From: Neospora caninum Liverpool | Taxonomy: Eukaryota; Apicomplexa; Conoidasida; Eucoccidiorida; Sarcocystidae | DNA: 64,000 nt | Reading direction: 5' to 3' | Assembly (NCBI RefSeq): GCF_000208865.1 | Contig: NC_018397.1 | Coordinates: 1,922,001-1,986,000 of the forward strand | Part shown: in pieces, positions 1 to 12,000 of the stretch | How positions within the stretch are numbered: position 1 is the stretch's first letter | Layout: each line of letters opens with the position of its first letter | Notes under the pieces: generated by a model | What the model saw: only the letters and a program-made list of their open reading frames with translations | Told to the model about the DNA's origin: nothing | Database searches by the model: none | Made by a program: the position numbers and the translations under genes

Positions 1-3000
1 GGGTAGGGAATACCGGCCAGTCGAACGACGCCAGGGAGGCCTGGATGGCCAGCGCCCCGTCGATTTCGTCCTGACCGCTCCCATCTCGGGTCCGCATGCC
101 ATCTTCACTCCCGCCGTCTCGCGCGTCTCCGCTTTGGAGGGACGGCGAGGACGACGCGCCGCCAGATGCCGACAAACAGGATGCAGAAAGAGAAGGCCTG
201 GGGGAAGGTAAACCAGGCCCTCCCAGTTCCTCAGATTTCCTTCCTTCTCCCTTTCCAGAATTCTGCTCTTCTGTTCCGTTCCCTTCCGACTCGCCATCTC
301 GGGGGCCTCGCGCAGACGCCGAAGCCGCTCGCGCAGCCGCAGCGGCACCGGCCAAAATGGACGGGCAAGGTCTGGAGCTCGTAGCAGGCGTCGCAGAAGA
401 GCCAGAAATGGACGCAGAGGAAGAAGAGAGGAACGGCGGATGGGTAAAAGGAATTGAATGCGGTTTCTGCGCTGGAGAGAAGGCTTTCGTTAGGAGAGTG
501 TCAGGTCTCCTCTTGATTTCCTCGACGCGTGCAGTATAGAATTTCCCGTCCATATACGCACGGCAGTCCTCACCTTCGCGGAGCTGAGCGAGGCGCAGCA
601 GGCCTCTATTCACGTCCAAAAGAGGAACGAGGTAGTCAGCCTCACCGTCCAGAGACGGGGCAAAGTGAACTTCGAAACGACGGCCGTACAAACACTCGGG
701 ACGCACCACAGACAGCTCGAGCACGGCGAAAATCGCCACTGGCTCTTCGTCGACTGGAAGGCCTGCAGGCGACACGAACACACAGGGGACAGGGTCGAAG
801 CAAGCACATGAGGAGAAGGGGGGGAAAGGAACATGATAAAGCGAGAGCGAATAAAACCACCACAACCGCGCCAGAATAAAAGAAACGTGAAGGACAGGGC
901 GGCACAGCGATGCTTATCTAGAGCACTGGATTGGATACCCAGGGAACTGTGCTCCCATTAATAAGATCATAATATAAGTCACCAGTCATGTCATACCAAT
1001 CAGATGACAACTGAAGCTAGACTCCCTGCCACACATTAAAAGCAGTCCAGTGGGGCGGTGGTGTACAGCAGTCATACAGAACTTGGTTGTCTGTATCTCA
1101 AAACTGGAGTCATACTCAGTATCCTAGGTACTAGAATGTCTCTATTCGATTCTCGACACAGTTCAGGACGCCTGAGGCTTCTCAGGCCCTCAAGCGAACC
1201 GAACCGAGATCCCGCTTGGCGGCACCACAAAAAAGAAGTGGAGACTAACTCACAGGTCCTTGGCAGGAGGACCAAGAAACCAGTCTTCTTCGCATTCTAC
1301 GCGCATGCAAAAGACACGCCCACTTTGGTGCATCCGAGTCACGTGTACCGACCCGCTAAAAACAAGTTGCTGCGACATAGGTGAACAACCTAGCCACCCG
1401 TCTGCTGACACGTTTGCGCTCGTGGCCATGCTTTGAAACCAAAGAGCGGGGTACGCTCGCAGCTGAGGGCCGACGCTTTGGTTTCGTTTCTCTTCTGTCG
1501 CAACACCAACTGATTTCGTCGCCGCGCCCTTGCAGTATACGGCCCCACAGCTTTTTCTCATGTTGAACTACGTGAAAAAGAAATCCGTCCGTGATTCCCA
1601 GACGTTCGCCAGCGCCCCCGTGGGAACTACCACAAGCAATCGGGCCCTCTGAGTTGAAGTGTACGTACCGGGAAACTCGTAGCTGATGTTGGTGACAAGG
1701 ACGTCGCAGGGAAGAAACAGCTCTGGCTGCCAGAGCTGAACGCGGTCGTGAGGCAGCACAGGGTTCTGGTGAAGGTGGGGAAAGTACCTCAACACATCTC
1801 CGAGCTGGGGAACGTACACGCCAACACTGGAGAAGCAGCAGGGAATGTCGTCTGCCGGGGGGAGGACAACGGATTCCAACATGGAGGTTTTCTTCCCGCC
1901 GTTCTCGCCATTGGTTTGTAAGGCAGAAGTCTTCTCACATTCTTTTTCCGTTTCGCCCCCTTCACTCTTCGCCCTGTTGTAACCCGAGGTGGCGTCAATT
2001 CCTGCTTGCGTGCCTTCTCCACCAACGGGAGGCTCTCGCCTTCTCTTCGCGTTCTGTTCCGGCGCAACTGTCTGGGAGCCGCACAGCGCGCTCTCCCCCT
2101 TCGCTCCGTCATCCCGGCCTGCCCCCACAGAAACGGCTGTCGTCGTCCTCTCTCCCGCCGCCGTGTCTCCCACTGTCCCTTCGCTCGTTTCGTCAACTCG
2201 CTTCTTTGCCTCCGCGGCCCCATAGGTCGGTGTGTCTTCCGGCGCTTTGGATCGCACGCGCGTGCTCTCCGCCTTCCGATGGCTCTTCTTGGCAGCGCTG
2301 CAGCCCAGTGGTGGGAGCGGACGGACGCGGCAGTGAGAAGAACAAGTACAGGAAGACAGAGACGACGAACAGGAAGAACAGGAAGAAGAGAGAGAACGCC
2401 CCGCTTGGGAGGCAGAGGCCGGCAGACTTGAAATGAATCCTGCTGAGCATCGGTGAGAGACGGCGAGCCAATGGCGACTCTGGACGGAGAGGAAGATTTC
2501 GCCCGTCAGGTAGGCAAGGAGTGTTTTCATCTGTCGCGACTTGCGGCACCTGAGAAAAGCCAAGACGCACAGAGAAGAGCACACACCAGAGAGGTGATCA
2601 CGGTACGAAAGAGAACCAGGCGGTGCTGACGAAACAGCTTGCGGCGGCGAAGTGAATGAAAGAGAAGTATCCAAAACGGCGAAGCAAAAACAGCGAAGCG
2701 AGTGCAAAATCCAGACTCGAGGAGGAGCCCGAAGATAGGAAGTGTATGGGAAACCCGGAGGGACCACGCAAGCCGACAGGGATAGAGCCACCATATCCGA
2801 TTACGGCCCCGAGAGCGCCTGTGCCACATGAAGCGGCCACGTGTACAGAGCATGAGAAAAGGCACCACTGAGCAAAGAGCGGTGAAGGAGAAGAGCAAGA
2901 GCGACGAATGTAGACGACCTCTGTACAGAACATACGAAAGACTTACCAGACGCACACATAGCGCCCGTAATAGAGAGGATCAGGCAAGCATCGCGTTCGC

Positions 3001-6000
3001 TGATGAGGCTGGAGCTTTGCGGCAGCGGCGAAAGCGGCCGCGCGCGCCTCGTTCAGTGCCGGCGTGTCGTCCAGATACGACGTGGAGGAAAATGACGTGG
3101 AAAACGAGCAACAAAATGATGAAGACGGAAGGGAGACAGCGGAAGAAGGCAAAGTGAAAGCAGCAGAAGGAAGACCCAGTTGCTGCGCTGTTAACCCCGA
3201 CGCGAGGTACGACTTGAGAGAACAAGGGTAGTGAAACACGCGAGGGCAAAAGGTACACTGAACGGTAGGTCCCCTCGCGTTGCAAAAGGTGCAGTGGTGA
3301 CTCCGTGCTTCATCAATGCGGGCCTGGGCACACCACAGATAAACAGAGGACGAGAATGAGGCAAGAAAGCCACAGCCTGTGGCTCGGAACACAAAGATGG
3401 GGTGAACCACACAGGGGAACTTGGAAGGAAAGCGAATGAAATCCGGCAAACCCTCCTCGTCGCCGCCTCAGTGACTCTGCGCTCTGTTCTTTGACACTTG
3501 GCTGGCGCTTGTCCCGGTGACCTCACAACTTCGGTCCCTCCTCCTGCGTAGCCTGTTGTCCCCGTTACCCAATCTGGGATCGTGGTCGCCCTTTCTTTTT
3601 TTCTTCGTGTGTCTCTCTTTGTGTCGCTCTGTTTCTTTTCGGCCTCTCTCTCTGTTTCTCTTTCTCGCTCTTCCTCTCTGTTTTGTCCTACCTTGAGATT
3701 GTTGAAGCCGCGCGCATGGCAGTCGACGTCGAGGTCGCTGACGGCCATAAGACACCGGACGTGGACCCAAGTCCCGGCGGCTTCTCTTTCTCTCCCGTTT
3801 TCGTCACGTGCCCTGCGTCGCGGCTCTCCTCGCACGTGGCCCGTTTCCGTCCCAGCCTGTTGCGTCCCTCGGCCTCTTGGCCCACCAAGACTCTCTTGAG
3901 AGGCCGGAAAGAAGAAAGGCCCAACGAGCTCGCCGAGCACCAAATGGAGGAGCGAAGTGGAGCGGATTTCTCCCGCGAGAAGGCGGCTGTGGAACGCCTT
4001 CCTGTCTTCTTCGGGGTTGCTGCCTTCGTCGAAATCTTCCAGGGTGTTGATGAAGCGCCAGTCCGGCACTGTCACGCAACTCGCAGCGACGTCGCACAAC
4101 TCACAGCGGTGGGGAACCGCGCACAGGACACAGTCTTCCGTCTTCTCGGTGGCATCTCTCGGAGCTTTCCCTGCAGTGGAGCAAGCGGACGCCGCATGCG
4201 CGAGAGGTGCGGGGAAGTTCTGCGCGCGTTCTGAGCGACGAAGGCCCACGGGAACAAGAGCAGAAGAAGACGCAGACGAGACAGCCGGCGACTGCGAGAC
4301 AAGGCACCGTGAGTCTGTGTCGAGTGTCCGGCACTTCAGATTCACATCCTCAGTGTCTTTCGCGTTCTCGCCTTTCGGGTCCTCAGTCGTTTCGTCACCT
4401 TCTTTGCCCGCGCGACCCTCTCTATGGTCGCGTTCTTCTTCGGATTTGCGCACATTCGCGAAGAAGAGCACGTGCTGCTCCCGGCCTTCCGCGTCGATGC
4501 GGTCCGACGGAAGCTCGTCCCAAAGACTCTCGTCTTCTTCGCCCTCCGCGGTCGCGCCATCTCGGGCCGCGTGTTTCTTCGACTCTCTCGCCTGCTTGTC
4601 CTTCTGGTTCTGTCGCTCGTGCTGCCGCAGCTGCTTGAGCTCGTCGTCGTCCAGGAGCTGCCGCAACACGCGCTGCACACTAGAGGGCAATGTCGGGTCC
4701 TGGAGCATCGCCCGCGGGTCCACAGTCGACTCGCCGGCGAGGCGACACGACCGCCTCCCGCCCCGCCGCTCCCGTTCTTCCTCAGCCTCCTCGCTCGAGT
4801 TCTCACTCGTCCAGCCTTCGTCCGGCATCAAGCGCCACCGCGACCCTCTTCGTCGGGGCCTGCCACTGGCGCTCGTTGGCGAGCCGCCGCGGTGCGACGC
4901 CCCGGCAGCAAACAGAGACGACGAGAGAGGCTGGAGATCCGCAACTCGGCGCAGTGGGCCGCGGGAAGAGACACGCGACGAGACAGGCGGTGCCTGCGCC
5001 CTGCCGCTTTGCAGGTCGCGAAACCCCACAACGCGCCCCGACCGCGAGACAGTCGGCCCGGTCGACGCGCCCGAGGCTCCGCCGCTGTGGAGCGCCGGCC
5101 TGAGCGAAGAGGTCGACGGCGACAGGCGCGCTGGGCCCTCCGGCTCGTCGCCCTGCAACTCGAAGTCGCTGTCGCTCTCTTCGTCGTCCTCCTCGTCGCG
5201 GTCGCGTGCACGCCGCGATCGAACGCCCTGTCGAGACGGCGGCGACACCCGCGACGCAGAGCCGCCTGGACCCGCTCCGGGTCGACCCCACTGTTGCCGG
5301 GAAGGCGGGGGCATGGGGAAGGACGAGACGGAAGAGAGCCAGTTCACCTGCGTGAGCCACGCGTCGTCTTCCAGCGGAGGACGCACGAGAGCCGCGGGCA
5401 TGCGGCGCCCTTGAAGAAGAGCGGTGGCGAAGGAGCGCAAAATCAAGATGTTGCCGCGGCTGCTGCATCGGTGCAGCTTCCAAATGCAGTGCTGCAGCGC
5501 AGAGAGCAGAGACGAACCAAGGCGGTGGCGAAAAAACGAACGGGAGCGACTCCAAAACACAGGGCGCAAGCTCCTCGCAAGGTGTGAGGCCCGTGCATGC
5601 GAAGCCCTGCAAGGGGGGGGGGCGGAGAACGGAGAGAAGGCGTGGAGGGAGCACTCTTGTCGTGGCGCGTTTCCAGTTCACAGAGACGGACGTATCTAAC
5701 CGCGAAACGACAACGCTGAAAACACAAAGCGCAGAGGCGCGACCCGGAGACGCGAAGAACACCGAGGAAAACAGAATCGTCGGCTGAGGACGACGGCAGC
5801 CATCGCAACACATTCCGGCCTTCGGCGCCTTCCCTCACGGCGTCGGCTTACGTGCTCGAGGCGATGTTTGTGAAGAACCTCCAGGCGTCGGGCCTCGTTG
5901 TTGACTGCCACGTCGGTAGTTGACCAATACCCGTGCCCTCCACTCGACATGCCTCCACTGCCTGCCTCGGCCGCGTGAGCTTCCTCTTCAATCCATCCGC

Positions 6001-9000
6001 TGGCTTCGCTCCGTTGCCCCTCTTCTTCCGAGAGGGAGAAATCTTCCTCGTCGTCCCAAGTGGGCACTGCCGAGGGACATCCAGTGATTCGCCCCTCTTT
6101 GTTTCCGTCCCGTGTACGCTCGTTCACTTCCTTCTCTTCGTGTCCATCTCTACCGCCTTCTCTTGCCTTTTCACCTCGTTCTCGGTCGTGCGCCTCCGCG
6201 CCTTGATTTCCGTCTTCTAGACACGCGCACAAGTCTCGACGTGTCCCATCTTCATTTCCTCCAATCGCGCCTCCGGGGTCTTGCTGTCCATCTTCCGCTT
6301 CGCCTGCTCTCTCACGAGCTCGTTCTCCCTCTCCCTCCTGTCTGTCCACCTTCTCTTCGTCCTTCCCGTCCCCAGGGCCCCCCACTGCAGGCTTCTCGCC
6401 GCCCTCACATCCGCCTTCTCCTTGCTCTAGATCAGACGCCGCGGGCGAAACAGGAGCCGCGACGGGCGCGGGAAGCGCCCGCTGCTCCTCTGTCTTTTGC
6501 TGTTGCGAACAGCGCAGCAGGTTGGCTGCTTCTCGGCGAAGGAGGCGGCGAAGGAGACACTCGAGCCGCAGGGCCAAGTGCGAGGTTGGAGGAAGGCTCT
6601 GCCACAGCCGAAAAGTCGAACGGGCTGCAAACACAAAAGCGGGCGACTACAGAGACCACCAGTGGACGTGCAGAGGGAAAAAAAGGACGACACGGGCGAC
6701 TGCACTCTGTAACCTAACTGGGAAGTGTGTTTTTATAAAAAATACACGACATACAGTCTCGCACGTACCGGCTGCGTCCGCCATCGATCTGTCGCCTTCT
6801 CCCTCTGCGAGCTGGGCTGCCAAACGTCCCTCGAGTCGTCTCAGTCTCCTTTCGCGCTCGCCCTCGCCGACTCGCACGAGGCTCCTGTCCCCTGCCCCGC
6901 CCTGTCTCCGCCCTCCATGCTGCGCCCGTGGCGCATGCAGCCCCACAGGGTCTTCCAGTGCCTCGGGCAAAACACCGCCCCACGCTAGTTGGGCTCCATC
7001 TCCCCGCTCCGGCCCTGCTTCTGCCCGCCCCGCCTCGCTTCCTCGCTCTGCGCCGACGCCCAAGGAACTATCTCCGTAGCAGAACGGGCACTTGAAAGGG
7101 TCTCCGAACTGCCAAGCCTTCTCGGGGCCGGGGCAGCACGGACAAGCCGAGATCCGAAGACTGGCAAACGGCGCCGAAAGCTGGTGTTTTTCGCCGGAAT
7201 ACATTTTCCGCAGGAAGCAGACTGCGTCTCTTCGTAGCGCCCCAGGGAGACGCCGGCGGAGACACCGGAGACACATGTAAAGGTGTGCGTTGCGACACCC
7301 CACACTGAGGAGAGGCAGCACCAGAGACGACGGCTGAAGATGAAGCGGATACGGCTGACGGGCTGCATCCAACAAAATACCTCGCGACAGCAGATGCGGG
7401 GCCTGCCGAGTTCCGGCGTCGGTCAGAAAAAGCGACGCAGCGTCACGGCGGGTGTCCCGCGACTCGCTCGACAAGAACTGCTCAAAGAGGGTGACCTCAA
7501 ACAAGGGGGAAGACCCTGCACATAAAAATGGGGCAACACACAGTAGAGCCGACTCGCCAAACCGACGCCCCCACCAGAGAGACAGACGGCACGCACAAGG
7601 TGAGAACAAACCGAGAGAGAGAGACAACAACAGAGAGATCGAAAGAGGGAGAAAGAAACAGAGAGAGAATGGAGTGGAGGCACCGAGAAAGAGTAAGGAA
7701 TGGAGACATAGAGAGAAAAAGAAACAGACACCGAGATCGGGCGACCGTAGAGAGAGAGGGCGACTCAAGGGCGACCAGGAGAGAGCCGGAACGGCTTCCT
7801 CTTTCAGGTTTGCCTCCTTACCATGGGCGAAAATCGACAAGCAGCCGAGTCGGTGCGTGCCGGCGAACTGAAGGCCGTTGGGCGCCCACGCCATGTCCAA
7901 CCAGCTGCACTGAGAGCCGAACCGCAGCTTCCGGAGCACGGTGCATCCTCCCTCCCAGTGCCACGGCAGCGTGTACTTCTTCTCTTCTGTGTCTCCATTC
8001 CACGAGGCGAAGGCTCGGGCCCCCGTCTTCTCTGCAGTCACAGGCGCGCAGGGGGCGACGCCGAACGCGTATCTCCTGCCTTGGTCGCGCCCAGAAGCTA
8101 ACGGGGTCTTCTGCCAGTCGTTGCCACGCTCCAGATGCGCTGTCTCTTCTGTCTCCAAGCCGTCGGCTGGGCCGCAATCTTCGCCGGTAGAGAACGTGAC
8201 GCCGTTGCCCATGCCGGCCCGCGCCCGCGCGTGCGCCTCCGAGACGTCCAGGAGCAAGACTTCTCCACTGAACGTCGAGCAGAGAAGAAGCAGCGGACAA
8301 GACGGATGCGGTTTCAGCTGCGACACGAGGCCCTCCGAGAGGCGCTGCAGACTCACGCTCCCTACGCGGCACGCCTTGAGAGGACCGCTCGCCGAAGAGG
8401 CCGAGGGGAAGAAGGAGAGCGACTGGTCTACGGGCTTCATGGTCTCGATTCGTGCTTTCGAAGTCTTGCGGGACACGGCGTCTGCGACGCAGACGAGTGC
8501 ATCGTCGCACGAGAAGGCCAGGGCGAGAAGGCTGTACCGAACGCCCGAGGCGTCGGCCGCCAGGCGCGGCTGGTCGCCGACGCCCGCCGAAAAAATTTCC
8601 AACTCCTTTTGGAGCGCTTGCCCAAACGCGGAGCCGACTCCCGGCCCTCCAGCGCCCGCCTGCGGAGACGCCCGTGCGAGGAACCCCCCGCAGTGGCTGC
8701 TGGGACCGTGGCGCCGACTGAGTCGCGAGCCGGAGGGGCGCACCGTCGGTCGCCCACGCCGTCCGCGTCTGCCGTGCGCCAGGTTCGCCTCGCCGTCCAA
8801 GTCCGACTCGCCCGAGCTATCTGACGAAGACGATGAAATGGAGGAAGAGGAGGAGTGGCGCCCAGAAGGCCCGCCAGCGCGCGCCTGCACCCGTCCGCCC
8901 GGCACGCGCCCGCCCTGTCTCGAAGCTGCGAGGTGCGCGAGGGACGAAAACGGCGACGGAGAGAACGCATGCAGGCTCGACCCACTGACGGCACTTGGCC

Positions 9001-12000
9001 CTGGAGACAGTCCAGGCGCAGGCGACGCCGAGTCGGCGAAGAGGGAGCACGGAAAAGCGGCCGACGACGGCTGGGACCGGCCAGAACCCCCAGGAAGATA
9101 CCGCCCCTCCAGGAGGCGCTGGACACTCAGCGAGAGGAGGAAGAACTTGTGCGAGCTTAGGCTGGACGCGGAGAGCTCCAGCGCGCCGCGACGCGTGGAC
9201 GAACACTGACGGAGGCGGCCGAGATACGGCGACGACGACGCGAACCCCCCAGATAGCGACGAGAACGCCCAGAAGAACAGGTTTCCGTCGTCGCCTCCCG
9301 TAACCAGGTCCGGAGAATGCCACGCGAAACACACGTCCGGGAAGGACGAGTGGAAGGCTGAAAACAAACGGCAGGACGAAAGGAGAGATGGCCAGAGCAA
9401 ACGTGAGGAACGACGCGACTAGGCAAAAGAGCAGAGGGAGAAAAACGATGAAGCAGACAGTCTCAGCCGCGTTTTCCCCTTGAGCTCTTTTTTTAAAATG
9501 CGGGGGGGCGGTGATTGTGTGCTTCGCCCCGCTGTCGTTTTGTTGTGCCAGCGCCTTCAGCAAGGTTTTGGGAGCATCTCCGAAACGCGGCTCGCCCCTT
9601 ATCCCGCTAACTTTGTGCCTCGGCCTCTAGTGTGGCGCTTCGAGGCGCTGTCAACATGTCGTCCCTCAAGTCCTGTTTTCCTCCGAAGGCGCCCGAGCTC
9701 AGGCTATTTTCACGTCTCTGTTTTCGTGGGTCTGTTTTTTCCACTGAAGGGCAAACCGTCGGCCAGACTGCGACCGATCATCCACCGATTCCGTCACTTC
9801 ATGTCCACTCCACCTTCTCGGGGCTTCAGATTGCCGCAACGGTCCTTTCTGGTTTTTCCGTGCCGTCACCGTTGCCTTCCTAGTTCTAAAGTGAGAACTT
9901 ACGGGTGAGATCTGCAAAGAGAAGGCTGGGGAATTTTCCCGGTTTGTCGGGGCTGTCGACTTTCGATTTCGCTTCGCCGCCAAATCGCGTCCGTCTTCTC
10001 CCTTCGTCTCTGCCCGGTCCGCCTGCGGGAAGGCCTCGGTCCTCGGCGACCCCCACACCAGTTAGGCCCATTTTCCCGCCTTCCTCACATCTCCGCTCGC
10101 GTCTCTGTCTCTCTTCTTCTTCCCTTCGTAGGCGCAGGCAGCGCAGGTGTGCGAAAGAGGGCGTTCGCACGACAAGCGCACGAAACGCCGACGACGGGGG
10201 CGAAGGCGAGGACGAAGCCGACCGTGTGTGGACGCCACCGTCGCTCTGTCCTGACCCGTGCCGAGACGAAACGAGAGAACAAGAAGGCACACTCACCGAA
10301 GAGGCAGCTGAGTCAGTTGGAACCGCAGGAGATGGAGCCGGATCGCCAGTCTCGTTTCCCGACGACGGCTCCGAAGGCGCTTCCAAACCCAGGGCCAAGA
10401 GGAACGAGCCGGACGCGTCCAAAGGCACCTAGAAAAAGACAACAAAGAAACACTAGCTTGTTGGATTTCTACGAACGGGGTTACATCTAAGATGGCCTTG
10501 GGGATTTCATGGTCTGGAGTACGTTGACATTGAAACGAATCTAATGTGAACTTTGAACGTGTTCGGCTTAATCTCCTGGTTCGATATTTTTAGCAGCTGC
10601 GTTTCGCCGCTGTACACATCCTTCATGGACACTTCGAGACACCAGCGTCAAGCCATACACGGTGACGCGAGGCGCCGCCGGCACAAGCGCCACCGTCGTT
10701 GCGCAAATGGAGAGCACATCGAGGAAAATAGGAGAAAACAGTTAAAGCACGGCGACAACCCTATAGGGGCACAATGTCTCCTTCCCCGTGTCGCTCGATT
10801 TTGTCCCTCACCTTGCTTAGGTCCATGGCTCGCGGCAGCAGCGGCGCTCCCCAGTCGGCCTCGAGAAGCGGCGACACGGTGGTTCTCCCTCCAGGTCCAC
10901 CGGCTGGCGGCGTTTCCAGAAGGGCGCAGAGGTCGTAGAATCGAATTTTGCGGTCGTCGCACCCCACAATAACAAGAGAGATGGAGTCTCGGTCAGAGGT
11001 GTCGTCGGCTGGTTCTTTGTTCTCGCCTCGGGCTGCGTCTTCCTCGGGCAGGCCTCTACTGCGTCTGCTGCCGTCCTCGTTGCGCAGGTGTTTCTCTCGC
11101 TCGCTCTCGCAGTGGCGTTCGGGAAGAAACCTTGCCCACGCGACTCTTTCGGGAACCAGCATCGCGCAGATAGGGATCCACCCTGCGGGCAAGACTCGCC
11201 AGAGGCGGACTTCGCCTTTCCCGCAGCCTGAGAGAAGCAGGCTGTTGTTTGGGTGCAAGTCGATGTCGGTGATGTCTCCCTGGTGCTTGACCAGCGCGTA
11301 GACCAGCTGGCCAGTCGCGGCGTCCCACGCCTTGATCAGTCCGTCGTCGCCACCCGTGAAGACTACGGAGCCTGTGGCGTCGTACCGCACCACGTAGACT
11401 GCCGCGGGCTCGCGCACAAGGCCGATTTGGAACTGATTATCTAGGGCGGGGCGCTCGCCGCTGAGGAGCTCCTCGTGGGAGATCTGGTGTCCCCACACGT
11501 TCGCTACGCGCTTGACCTTGCGACTCCACGCGAGCCACGGCCCCGCCGCGGCTCCGACCGCGGTCGCGGCTTGGGCTCCAGCACCCGAAGCAAAGGCCGC
11601 GGCGGCGGCCGGAGACACCGCGCACGGAAAGGAGCCGAGAGTGGAGGATGCTTTCACGAGCGACGAGGACAACAGAAGGGGAGACGACAGTGGCAGGAGG
11701 GCACGCGCAGCGCCCGAGAGGAAGAAACCGGAAGAGAGCGTGTGGCAGTCCGAACAAGATGGAACTGAAGCTCGTGGGGGCGGAAGCAGCGCACGCGAAA
11801 AACGCCCGGACCTGTTGAGGAGAAAGAGATTGCGGCTGAACGAAAAGTGCGACGAAGAACCGGAGAGAGAGGAAGACGATCCAGAAGAAAAAGGCGATTG
11901 GCACGCACGGAGGTGCGAAGACGAGGAGTACGACTCGTAAGTCGGTCGAAGAGCGGAGCCTTCGTGCCTCCTCAAGTCACAGGATGAAGCGTCGCCAACC

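Noticed and set aside
1568..1668. Extension of the BRWD-like exon past 1669
   Set aside because: A donor GTACGT at 1668 is followed by non-conserved sequence. Splicing to the acceptor at 763 gives a frame matching the PHIP Tudor-like region.
3957..5414. Long plus-strand open frame (about 485 codons)
   Set aside because: It is antisense to the 5491-3692 exon of the BRWD-like gene. Its Arg/Ser-rich composition is what GC-rich coding sequence gives in a shadow frame.
7941..9209. Plus-strand open frame of about 422 codons
   Set aside because: It is antisense to the WD40-encoding exon 9357-7822, which has clear family similarity.
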